DNA of 64,000 nucleotides from Glaciecola sp947496235 (GTDB lineage: Bacteria > Pseudomonadota > Gammaproteobacteria > Enterobacterales > Alteromonadaceae). The stretch spans positions 87,563 to 151,562 of the forward strand of contig NZ_JBLWFH010000010.1 of NCBI RefSeq assembly GCF_050306235.1, written 5' to 3'. Of this stretch, positions 32,802 through 41,186 are shown one piece after another. The position numbers and the translations under genes were made by a program. The notes beneath the pieces were generated by a model that was not told where the DNA came from, made no database searches, and saw nothing but the letters and a program-made list of their open reading frames with translations. Each line of letters begins with the position of its first letter. The stretch's first letter is position 1.

Positions 32802-34466
32802 CTAAAACTCTCTTTTTAACGTAACTTCAGTTTTGTTTCCGGGAGGGGAAACTATTACTGAGCTACATAGTTTATTAATTAATGAAAGACCACGACCTGA
32901 TAGGGACGCGTCTTTCATTTCACTTTTTGCTTTTACTTCATAACCGCTTCCGGTATCTGAAATCGAAAACGAAATATGGTTAGTGCTTGGCTCATACTCA
33001 AACGACATTTTGAGAGCATCTACTTCTTTAACGGCAGCAAGTCGTTCTTCTTTTGCAATTAAATATTCTGCAAACCCTGACATGTCATTTTTTAGCTTTG
33101 AATCTAAACCTAAAACACCATGATCTAATGCATTACTGATAAGTTCGGCGAATACGGTGAAAGCACGTTGACGCAGATCGCCAATTACATCGACACAGCG
33201 CATTAAGCTGTCAAAGCAGCCAATAATGTCAGCTGACGCCATTAAACCGCCGTTCATTTCGATGGATGCAGAAAGCTTGCCAGATTTCTTTACCTCACTA
33301 AAATCTCGCTCGTACAGATGCTTCTCGAAAAGTGCATCTACCTGAAGATCACAGAGTGATAAATCGTCGGTCAATTCTTGAATTTCATTAAACACGGTAA
33401 AGTCATTGATGATGCGAGATACCAGTGACTCGTTGTTCTTATTCTTTTTAATGCAATTAAGTAGACGTTCTAAACCAAACTCTTCCCCTGATTTATTGCA
33501 CTGCTCGATAATGCCGTCACTGTATAAAACGAAGTTTTTATAAGGATGACTTTCGCAAGTGGTAATAGATGGGTCAAAATCGTCGGGATCTAAAATTCCA
33601 AGCGCCATAGTATTTGATGAGAATCTATCTATCTTTCCATCATGTCTAAGGGCGATGATGTCGGGCATACCACCATTAAAAATCATGCATTGGCGAGAAT
33701 TAAAGTTTATTTCTATACCCGCTAATGCTACAAATTTATCATCGGGTAATTCTTTACCAAGTTTAGAGTTTCCTTCATGTACTATGTGTGCCAGAGAAAG
33801 CCCTTTTCTGATCATGGCTTTTATAGTGGTTACTAAGGGTAGAATACTGATTGCGGCTGCCAAACCATGGCCTGTTGCATCGGCTAATATTATGATGCGG
33901 TTTCCATTAGGTGCGGTTTCGCTGATAAATACATCGCCATTAAAAGTACTGGATGACTGCAGGTAAGTGTCAATACATTTTTCTTCATGTACTAAAGATG
34001 CAGCTACATGTTCGTAAACATATCTAGCCAAAGACTCTTCTTGCTCACGTTGATCTATCAATTTTTCCAATCGTTGGGTTTGTTCTTCCAATTCAGCTTC
34101 TTTGGAATACAGCGCTCTCACACGTTGCATTTTTTGCCATAACAAATCTAAGGATATAGGCTTTATTAAAAAATCATCGGCACCTCTGACAAAAGCATCG
34201 GCCATCACATTCTGATTGTCTTCAGCAGTGATCATCATGACAGGTGTAGGTGTGCTTAATAAATCCGTAATTTCAGAAATAAAGGTCAAACCATTACCAT
34301 CAGGTAATTGGTTATCTAACAATATGAAATTGAATACAGAAGTGGAGAGATGCGCACGGGCTGCTGCTAAGGTATTTGCAACAATAGTTTGACAGTCGTG
34401 ATCTTCTAAAAACGTCTGTAAAATTTCAGAAAATAAGCTGTCATCTTCTATGATCAGAGTACGCAT
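32802..34466 (-). CDS. Receiver-PP2C phosphatase-ATPase fusion (partner-switch regulator)
   Basis: This 554-aa protein joins three modules: a receiver (1-120; LIIEDDSLF, acceptor Asp in FILLDNQLPDGNG), a SpoIIE/PP2C phosphatase (about 150-370; ADATGHGLAAA, LYSDGIIEQ and DDLSLCDL), and a C-terminal GHKL ATPase (about 420-554; ISNALDHG, DTGSGY and GRGLSLI). Such proteins can both phosphorylate and dephosphorylate a STAS antagonist; the STAS gene immediately upstream is the obvious partner. A similar gene pair accompanies the third chemotaxis cluster of Vibrio cholerae, from memory. Confidence 0.9.
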   Translation of the reverse strand: MRTLIIEDDSLFSEILQTFLEDHDCQTIVANTLAAARAHLSTSVFNFILLDNQLPDGNGLTFISEITDLLSTPTPVMMITAEDNQNVMADAFVRGADDFLIKPISLDLLWQKMQRVRALYSKEAELEEQTQRLEKLIDQREQEESLARYVYEHVAASLVHEEKCIDTYLQSSSTFNGDVFISETAPNGNRIIILADATGHGLAAAISILPLVTTIKAMIRKGLSLAHIVHEGNSKLGKELPDDKFVALAGIEINFNSRQCMIFNGGMPDIIALRHDGKIDRFSSNTMALGILDPDDFDPSITTCESHPYKNFVLYSDGIIEQCNKSGEEFGLERLLNCIKKNKNNESLVSRIINDFTVFNEIQELTDDLSLCDLQVDALFEKHLYERDFSEVKKSGKLSASIEMNGGLMASADIIGCFDSLMRCVDVIGDLRQRAFTVFAELISNALDHGVLGLDSKLKNDMSGFAEYLIAKEERLAAVKEVDALKMSFEYEPSTNHISFSISDTGSGYEVKAKSEMKDASLSGRGLSLINKLCSSVIVSPPGNKTEVTLKREF

Positions 34467-34480
34467 ATTTAAAGGATCTT

Positions 34481-34762
34481 TTAGCTAATATCGAAGAGTC
34501 GATCGAAGTTTGCGATCTGTAGAATCTCCTTGGCACTGTCTCTTGCGCCTCTTATTCTCACTGAAATGTTTTTACTTTTTGCTTTTTTTTGAAACAGCAC
34601 CATCATGCCTAAAGCAGAGCTGTCCAAATAGCCTACTTTACTGAAATCTAAAGCGATTTCAGACACAGTACCATCATTTAAAATGGTCTGATACTGTTCA
34701 GTAAAATCTTTGTGATAACTAAAATCAAACCTTTCAGGGATTTGTAATGCTCTTTCACTCAT
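34481..34762 (-). CDS. STAS-domain anti-sigma-factor-antagonist-like protein
   Basis: A 93-aa single STAS domain. The phosphorylation loop is GYLDSSALGMMVLFQKKAK, with serines in the position used by SpoIIAA-type antagonists. The ATG at complement 34760-34762 is preferred over a GTG 15 bases upstream, because GAGG is correctly spaced only for the ATG. It lies between a receptor and the PP2C/ATPase regulator. It is expected to cycle between Ser-phosphorylated and free forms, but the final target is not visible. Confidence 0.88.
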   Translation of the reverse strand: MSERALQIPERFDFSYHKDFTEQYQTILNDGTVSEIALDFSKVGYLDSSALGMMVLFQKKAKSKNISVRIRGARDSAKEILQIANFDRLFDIS

Positions 34763-34786
34763 GGAATAGTTCCTCACTACCTAGTA

Positions 34787-35950
34787 TTAGAATAAATCGA
34801 TGTCACCGGCTTGCATGCTGGTGGCAGAAACAGGGTTATGCATGCTTTGGCGACGCTCTTCAATAGAGGCCAAATGTGCTTGTACTTGTTGTAAAACGTC
34901 GTTAATGTTTTGCGTATCTATAGCTGCCAGTTTTTCGCGAACAAAGGCGATTGATTCCATGGTATAAGTAAGGTTCTGTCCATTGATGTCGCCGAATTGA
35001 AGTCCTCTTATTGCGCTAGATAACGCCGCTTCCAAGTCGTTAGAAACCTTTTCTAAGCCTGAGGTAACGCGCGAATCCGATTCGGCTTTCAAGATGATGC
35101 TGTTCAAAGCTTCATTAATGTCTTTTTTTGCATCTATAACATAGCTAACGTCATAACTGGCGAGCTCGCCTACTTCGGTAGTCAAACCTTCTATCTGTGA
35201 AGACATTGTTTTTAGTTTGGCTTGAATTTGATCACTAAATTCAGATGATCGATTGGATAGAGATCTCACCTCATCAGCGACTACCGCAAAACCTCGACCA
35301 TGTTCACCAGCACGTGCAGCTTCAATTGCCGCATTAAGTGCCAAAAGATTAGTCTGATCAGAAATACTATCGATATCTTTCACAGCTTTTAGAACCGCTG
35401 GTACTGATTCGTAGATAGTGGTTACTTGGTCAAGCAAAGCCATAGAAGATGCAGACATATCCACAGTAGATTTAATAAATTTATCTAAGGTTTCCGCCGT
35501 ATTATCGGCAAAGATACGCATTTTTTCGCTGTAAAGGGTTTCACCGCTTGCATCTGCGCTAATGAGATCTTGAATAGTTTGCGCCTGGATATGCACTAAT
35601 TCCTGTAGCTCATTAAAGCTGGTACTTAGTGTTGATACCGCGTCATCTTGGGTTTTCTTGATTCCATCGATATTCGATTCGCATTCGATCAGCGTAGGAA
35701 CAAACTCATCGATTAACGGCCGAATATCACCAACGCTTGACGCAGGAGCGTCATGGGCTTCATTTGAAACTTCAACAGGTGACACGTCTGGCGCAGATTC
35801 AAACGTGCTCGCTTGAAAATACAGGAGGCCGAAAAGTCCACCTAACAAGGCGACAAATGCGACAATTTCCGACATGCTCACAAATATCACTGAAGCAACA
35901 ACTGCTAAGGACACTGCATATATTAAAATTTTAGGAGGCACTGATAGCAT
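34787..35950 (-). CDS. Methyl-accepting chemotaxis protein, short membrane form
   Basis: This receptor (387 aa from the chosen ATG) has two closely spaced N-terminal hydrophobic helices (PKILIYAVSLAVVASVIFV and IVAFVALLGGLFGLLYF) and no periplasmic domain of note, then a signalling domain with ISDQTNLLALNAAIEAARA and GRGFAVVADEVR. Extension to an upstream TTG would place the promoter inside the gene, so ATG 35948-35950 is used. It starts the cluster and likely senses an internal or membrane cue. Confidence 0.87.
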   Translation of the reverse strand: MLSVPPKILIYAVSLAVVASVIFVSMSEIVAFVALLGGLFGLLYFQASTFESAPDVSPVEVSNEAHDAPASSVGDIRPLIDEFVPTLIECESNIDGIKKTQDDAVSTLSTSFNELQELVHIQAQTIQDLISADASGETLYSEKMRIFADNTAETLDKFIKSTVDMSASSMALLDQVTTIYESVPAVLKAVKDIDSISDQTNLLALNAAIEAARAGEHGRGFAVVADEVRSLSNRSSEFSDQIQAKLKTMSSQIEGLTTEVGELASYDVSYVIDAKKDINEALNSIILKAESDSRVTSGLEKVSNDLEAALSSAIRGLQFGDINGQNLTYTMESIAFVREKLAAIDTQNINDVLQQVQAHLASIEERRQSMHNPVSATSMQAGDIDLF

Positions 35951-35976
35951 AAACAATTTACTCAATGGACCCGCAA

Positions 35977-36004
35977 AATATATACTGAATTTAGCAATTG
36001 ACAA
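35977..36004 (-). promoter_or_regulatory. Sigma-70 promoter of the chemosensory cluster
   Basis: Minus-strand TTGTCA (35999-36004), 16-base spacer and TATATT (35977-35982) form a near-consensus promoter about 27 bases upstream of the first receptor ATG. The remaining gap to dsbD shows nothing else clear. Confidence 0.6.
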
Positions 36005-36165
36005 CGACAAAGGTTTGACACAAGCGACAGCAGATTGACGACTTGCTGCTAAGTCATTGAAACTTGCCTAATCAGAACATTTTTACTCAGTTAGGTATAA
36101 AGAGTTATCGTTTATATTTTTAAAAAGTTTAACCTTTTGAGATAATTTATTGGTAATTTTTCTGC

Positions 36166-38049
36166 TTATTTATCCAATGCTTGGTTAACATGAGAAGCAA
36201 AATCATCAGCTTGCATAAAGCCGGTCACTCTAGCTCTCTGTAATTCGTTACCTTGGGCATCAAAAAACAAAATGGTGGGAAGACCTAAAATATCAAAATG
36301 ATCTTGAAATTCGAGGTTTATCGGCGTGTTATGGGTTAAATCAATTTGCATCCATTGAGTGTTATCAAGTGCTTGAATAACCTCAGGATCTACAAAGGTA
36401 TACTTTTCAAATTCTTTACAGGCAACACACCAATCTGCATAGAGATCAACCATCACTGATTTACCTTCGGCATTTGCCGCAGCCAACTTTTGTTGAAAAT
36501 CCGCTAGATCTTTTACTACCATAAACTCTGGATGCTCTAAATGATTAGCAGCAACTGAATTATTGCCGGCCAACCCTAGTTCAAATGGCAGTAGAGCATT
36601 TTTCTGTAGACTTTGAAGTCCATACAGGCTCGAAGCGACCAATGCAAAAGCTAACACTGTAGTACGAACGCCCTTGGCAAAAGAAGCTTGAGTAGTTTGA
36701 TTCACTGTAAACAAGTAACCAAATAAGCTAATGAACAAGGCGCCCCAAAGCAAGCTGGTAAGCGGAGTTACGTAAATACGTTCGATGAACAATACCGCTA
36801 CAGTGAGCATCATGAAACCAAAGGTCACTTTTACCACATTCATCCAATTCCCAGCTTTTGGTAAAAGTTTACCACCAGTCATTGCAAATAATATGAGCGG
36901 TATACCCATCCCCAATGAAAGGGCGTATAAGGCGGAGAAACCAAAGACTAAAGAGTCAGATTGCGCTACAACCAACAATACTGCGGTCAAGGGCGCGGTG
37001 GTGCAAGGAGAGGCGACTAGGCCCGAAATAATACCCATCACAAACACGCCAACAAGGTTACCGCGTTTTTGTTCGTTGCTAAGTCCGTTGAGCTTTTCTT
37101 GCCATTTGCTTGGTAGTTGGATTTCATACAGACCAAACATGGCCAATGCTAATAATACAAATAAAACGATAAATATGGTCAGCAAGACTGGATGCTGTAG
37201 CATGGCTTGAAATTGCACACCAGCAGAAGCAACAACCAAGCCCAACACGCTGTAGGTAATTGCCATACCTTGCACATAAATAAAGGCAAGTAAAAATGCG
37301 TGTTGTAAGCTAACTTCGCGCTGACCTTTACCAATGACGATACTCGAAATAATCGGATACATGGGATAAACGCAAGGGGTAAAGGCTAAGCCAATACCCA
37401 ACAATAACAAGACGCCTAGACTAATGATCATGCTTTGATCGGACAAAAGCTGTTCTGCCAAGGTAAATTGTTGTGACACCACTTGAGAATCTGCGCCGCT
37501 ATTATCTTCAAGGGTGCTTTGTGATGACAGTGGATTTTGGCCGCTGCCTGTCACCGCATCTAAATAAATCACTTTGGTCGTGGGCGGATAACATAAGCCC
37601 GCTTCGGCACAGCCTTGGAAGCGCAAACTGACCGAACCGTCTTGTTGCGCCTGTAAAATAGGATAACTGATTACAATGTCTTCAAAATAGACATCAGACT
37701 CCCCAAAAAATTCGTCTTCTATCTGTACCGCTTCAGGGTAAACTGGTTCACCCAAGGAGACGCCTTTGCCATTGGTTTTAAACTGTTTTTTATACAGATA
37801 ATAACCGTCGGTTATTTGCCATTTGATGATGAGCTCATTTTGACGTTGTTCGTAGTCAAACCCAAAAGCTTCATCCACTTTTAAAAATTCAGGAACATCG
37901 TCGAACAAAGATTCAGGGGTGCTCTGAGCATGGCTGATGGAAAATGGAATTACTATGCTAAAAAGCACAAAAAATAATAACTTGGACTTTGCCAATCCCG
38001 TTTTAGCAAGTTCTAGTAAACCACAAATTTTCCACTGCATAGCGCTCAT
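36166..38049 (-). CDS. dsbD: DsbD, thiol:disulfide interchange protein
   Basis: DsbD (627 aa) passes electrons from cytoplasmic thioredoxin to periplasmic DsbC and related proteins. A signal peptide (ending SISHAQS) leads to the periplasmic alpha domain with CAEAGLC, then eight membrane helices with redox cysteines in TPCVYPMYP and SPCTTAPL, and a C-terminal thioredoxin-like gamma domain with DWCVACKEFE. All six catalytic cysteines are present. Gene length is normal. Confidence 0.95.
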   Translation of the reverse strand: MSAMQWKICGLLELAKTGLAKSKLLFFVLFSIVIPFSISHAQSTPESLFDDVPEFLKVDEAFGFDYEQRQNELIIKWQITDGYYLYKKQFKTNGKGVSLGEPVYPEAVQIEDEFFGESDVYFEDIVISYPILQAQQDGSVSLRFQGCAEAGLCYPPTTKVIYLDAVTGSGQNPLSSQSTLEDNSGADSQVVSQQFTLAEQLLSDQSMIISLGVLLLLGIGLAFTPCVYPMYPIISSIVIGKGQREVSLQHAFLLAFIYVQGMAITYSVLGLVVASAGVQFQAMLQHPVLLTIFIVLFVLLALAMFGLYEIQLPSKWQEKLNGLSNEQKRGNLVGVFVMGIISGLVASPCTTAPLTAVLLVVAQSDSLVFGFSALYALSLGMGIPLILFAMTGGKLLPKAGNWMNVVKVTFGFMMLTVAVLFIERIYVTPLTSLLWGALFISLFGYLFTVNQTTQASFAKGVRTTVLAFALVASSLYGLQSLQKNALLPFELGLAGNNSVAANHLEHPEFMVVKDLADFQQKLAAANAEGKSVMVDLYADWCVACKEFEKYTFVDPEVIQALDNTQWMQIDLTHNTPINLEFQDHFDILGLPTILFFDAQGNELQRARVTGFMQADDFASHVNQALDK

Positions 38050-38307
38050 TCAATTTCCTAAATATTAATCTTCGGCAGTATACTGACCTAAACACCCCGT
38101 ATTTTCTTTCAAGTTTAAAGCTTTTTCCACGGAGGCTTCGTATGTTCAATAACTAGAGAGTATTTATCATCAAACTTAACACAAACTTAAGTCTTTATGT
38201 GCAAACATCTGGTTTGATTATACTAATCTTGTTTTAAATAAGATTGAATAATCTGGTTCAATCCCAATGTATAAAATTCGAGCCTATGTTCAGTGTGAGG
38301 AATTCCT

Positions 38308-38838
38308 TTGCTATTTTTATTTATTTTATTTGTGGTTTTACCCATCACCGAAATCATGGTGATTATAAATGTGTCTGACAGCATTGGCGGCTGGAATACT
38401 TTTGCACTCGTGGTATTTACTGCTTTCTTGGGCGCTTTTTTTGTCAAGCGCGAGGGTATAGCGACTTTACAGAAAGTCCAACTGAAAGCATCCCAAGGTG
38501 ATCTTCCAGGTAAAGAATTAATAGAAGGTATAATGCTGTTAGTGGCGGGCGTTCTTCTGGTAACTCCCGGATTTATTACGGATATTTTGGGCTTAGCTTT
38601 TACCTTTCCGGTTTCGCGTAAACTAATTGCAGCCTCATTTTTAAAACACTTAATAGAAAAGCAGCAACAAGGGCAATCGAGCTTTTACTTCCAATTTAAT
38701 CAAACCCGAACCGGTGGCTTTAACCAACCCGGTGGGGGGGCTTCTGGATTCGACTCTTCAGGTTCCCAGTCAGGTGAAACCATTGAAGGTGAATACCAAG
38801 ATAAATCAGACAATGATGATAAAAATCGTCTGAATTAA
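38308..38838 (+). CDS. fxsA: FxsA family membrane protein
   Basis: FxsA (176 aa) is a small inner-membrane protein that in E. coli affects exclusion of phage T7 by the F plasmid when overproduced. It has three or four hydrophobic helices (LFLFILFVVLPITEIMVII, TFALVVFTAFLGAFFV, IMLLVAGVLLVTPGFITDIL) and the conserved GDLPGKELIEG. The C-terminal tail is Gly- and Asp-rich. The start is TTG with GAGG seven bases upstream. Location just before groES is the same as in several gammaproteobacteria. Confidence 0.9.
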   Translation: MLFLFILFVVLPITEIMVIINVSDSIGGWNTFALVVFTAFLGAFFVKREGIATLQKVQLKASQGDLPGKELIEGIMLLVAGVLLVTPGFITDILGLAFTFPVSRKLIAASFLKHLIEKQQQGQSSFYFQFNQTRTGGFNQPGGGASGFDSSGSQSGETIEGEYQDKSDNDDKNRLN

Positions 38839-38864
38839 AAAAATTGTAAAAAAATTTGTTTTTA

Positions 38865-38894
38865 CCCCTTGAGATCAAAATAGGTTAACCCCAC
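38865..38894 (+). promoter_or_regulatory. Sigma-32 heat-shock promoter of groESL
   Basis: CCCCTTGAGA (38865-38874) and CCCCAC (38889-38894), 14 bases apart, closely match the RpoH consensus CCCTTGAA-N13/15-CCCCAT. It lies about 100 bases upstream of groES, so heat-shock control of groESL is expected. Confidence 0.85.
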
Positions 38895-38993
38895 TTAGCA
38901 AGCATCTTAATGATTTCACGTTCGCGAACGCTTTGTGCGCCAGCGAATTACACTTAAACAATAATGTAAATTGGATTTTCAGGAGATTTGAAA

Positions 38994-39284
38994 ATGGCAA
39001 TTCGTCCTTTACACGATCGCGTCATCATTAAACGCGAAGAAGTAGAAAGCAAATCAGCTGGCGGTATCGTATTAACCGGTTCTGCAGCAGAAAAATCAAC
39101 TCGCGGTAAAGTTATCGCTGTCGGCAATGGCCGTTTACTTGATAATGGTGAAGTTAGACCGCTTGACGTAAAAGTCGGCGACTCTGTGATTTTCAACGAT
39201 GGCTATGGTGTAAAAACTGAAAAGCTAGACGGTGAAGATGTATTGATTCTTAGCGAATCAGACATTTTGGCAGTAGTAGAATAA
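38994..39284 (+). CDS. groES: GroES, co-chaperonin
   Basis: GroES (96 aa) forms the heptameric lid of the GroEL chamber. It shows IRPLHDRVIIKREE, the mobile loop ESKSAGGIVLTGSAAEKS and DGEDVLILSESDILAVVE. The ATG at 38994 with AGGAG eight bases upstream is used instead of the in-frame TTG at 38988. It is 59 bases upstream of groEL in the usual operon. Confidence 0.98.
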   Translation: MAIRPLHDRVIIKREEVESKSAGGIVLTGSAAEKSTRGKVIAVGNGRLLDNGEVRPLDVKVGDSVIFNDGYGVKTEKLDGEDVLILSESDILAVVE

Positions 39285-39343
39285 GCCAAACTTCGTCCCA
39301 ATTAACAGGTTTAAGCAAATTACCAAATTAGAGGAAAAAACAC

Positions 39344-40990
39344 ATGGCAGCTAAAGAAGTACGTTTTGGCGACGACGCTCGCACAAAAATGCTAAAAGGC
39401 GTTAACGTATTAGCGAACGCAGTTAAAGTAACCTTAGGTCCTAAAGGGCGTAACGTTGTACTAGATAAGTCATTTGGTGCTCCAACTATCACTAAAGACG
39501 GTGTGTCTGTAGCAAAAGAAATCGAATTAGAAGATAAATTCGAGAACATGGGCGCCCAAATGGTAAAAGAAGTGGCGTCTAAAGCAAATGACGAAGCGGG
39601 TGACGGTACCACTACTGCAACTGTACTTGCACAATCTATCGTAGTTGAAGGTTTAAAATCAGTTGCTGCTGGTATGAACCCAATGGATCTTAAGCGCGGT
39701 ATCGACAAAGCAGTTGTTGCAGCGGTTGAAGAATTGAAAAAGTTATCAACTGAATGTTCAGACAGCAAGTCTATTGCTCAAGTAGGTACTATCTCTGCTA
39801 ACTCTGATTCAGAAGTAGGCGACATCATCGCTGAAGCTATGGATAAAGTAGGTAAAGAAGGTGTAATCACTGTAGAAGAAGGTCAAGCACTTCAAAACGA
39901 ATTAGAAGTCGTCGAAGGTATGCAATTTGACCGTGGATACCTATCTCCTTACTTCATCAATAATCAAGAAAATGGCACTGTAGAGTTAGATAGCCCATTC
40001 ATTCTTTTGGTTGATAAGAAAATCTCTAACATCCGTGAATTGCTTCCTACACTAGAAGCAGTTGCGAAATCTTCTAAGCCTCTTCTAATTATTGCTGAAG
40101 ACGTAGAAGGTGAAGCATTAGCAACACTAGTTGTTAACAACATGCGTGGCATTGTGAAAGTAGCGGCTGTTAAAGCACCTGGTTTCGGTGACCGTCGTAA
40201 AGCTATGCTTCAAGACATCGCTATCCTTACTGGTGGTACAGTAATCTCTGAAGAGATTGGTCTTGAACTTGAAAAAGTGCAACTTGAAGACCTAGGTACT
40301 GCAAAACGCGTTGTTCTTAACAAAGACAACACTACTATCGTTGATGGTGCTGGTGAGCAAGACGCCATCGAAGGTCGTTGTAACCAAATCCGCGCTCAAG
40401 TGGAAGAATCAACATCTGACTACGACAAAGAAAAGCTTCAAGAGCGTTTAGCTAAGCTTTCTGGCGGTGTTGCAGTAATTAAAGTGGGTGCGGCTACTGA
40501 AGTAGAAATGAAAGAGAAGAAAGCACGTGTCGAAGATGCACTTCACGCAACTCGCGCAGCGGTTGAAGAAGGTGTAGTTGCTGGTGGTGGTGTTGCACTT
40601 GTAAGAGCTGCATCAAAAATTGCTGGCCTACAAGGCGACAATGAAGATCAAACTCATGGTGTTAACCTTGCACTTCGTGCAATGGAAGCGCCTCTTCGTC
40701 AAATCGCAACCAACGCTGGTGCTGAAGCTTCTGTAGTAACTAACGCGGTTAAAGGCGGCGAAGGTAACTACGGCTACAACGCTGGTAACGATACTTACGG
40801 CGACATGCTAGAAATGGGTATCCTAGATCCAACTAAAGTAACCCGTTCTGCACTTCAGTTTGCAGCTTCAGTTGCTAGCTTGATGATCACCACCGAAGCT
40901 ATGGTTGCTGACGTGCCTAAAGACGATGCTCCTGCAATGCCTGATATGGGCGGCATGGGTGGAATGGGCGGCATGGGCGGCATGATGTAA
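39344..40990 (+). CDS. groL: GroEL, 60-kDa chaperonin
   Basis: GroEL (548 aa) folds proteins in an ATP-driven double-ring chamber. It has KGRNVVLDKSFGAPTITKDG, the nucleotide motif GDGTTTATVLAQ, and the C-terminal GGM repeat tail. Length and sequence are canonical. Codon use is strongly biased, as in highly expressed genes. An intrinsic terminator follows. Confidence 0.98.
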   Translation: MAAKEVRFGDDARTKMLKGVNVLANAVKVTLGPKGRNVVLDKSFGAPTITKDGVSVAKEIELEDKFENMGAQMVKEVASKANDEAGDGTTTATVLAQSIVVEGLKSVAAGMNPMDLKRGIDKAVVAAVEELKKLSTECSDSKSIAQVGTISANSDSEVGDIIAEAMDKVGKEGVITVEEGQALQNELEVVEGMQFDRGYLSPYFINNQENGTVELDSPFILLVDKKISNIRELLPTLEAVAKSSKPLLIIAEDVEGEALATLVVNNMRGIVKVAAVKAPGFGDRRKAMLQDIAILTGGTVISEEIGLELEKVQLEDLGTAKRVVLNKDNTTIVDGAGEQDAIEGRCNQIRAQVEESTSDYDKEKLQERLAKLSGGVAVIKVGAATEVEMKEKKARVEDALHATRAAVEEGVVAGGGVALVRAASKIAGLQGDNEDQTHGVNLALRAMEAPLRQIATNAGAEASVVTNAVKGGEGNYGYNAGNDTYGDMLEMGILDPTKVTRSALQFAASVASLMITTEAMVADVPKDDAPAMPDMGGMGGMGGMGGMM

Positions 40991-41032
40991 TCTGCTCCCA
41001 AAGCGTCACATAGAAACATAATCTGTTTCAAG

Positions 41033-41067
41033 AAAGCCCCGTAAGGCATTGCTTTACGGGGCTTTTT
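41033..41067 (+). terminator. Intrinsic terminator of groESL
   Basis: AAAGCCCCGTAA pairs with TTACGGGGCTTT around a nine-base loop and is followed by a T-run (41063-41067) on the plus strand, about 45 bases after the groEL stop. Confidence 0.88.
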
Positions 41068-41186
41068 CTATTTATTTTATGGCAAAAAAATTATTCATTG
41101 TGCTAGGATAGCCCCAGCTAAAATTTTAAAAAGATAATTTGAAGGGCTAATGAAACATAAAGTTGCATTGGTCTAGTAGGCTCTCC

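Noticed and set aside
34617..34630. CTGTCCAAAT in the STAS gene
   Set aside because: Only one half matches, and the codons are the conserved LDSSALG phosphorylation loop.
38221..38307. Sigma-70 promoter for fxsA (TTGAAT ... TATAAA)
   Set aside because: The spacer would be 20 bases, outside the normal range, so it is not listed as a feature.
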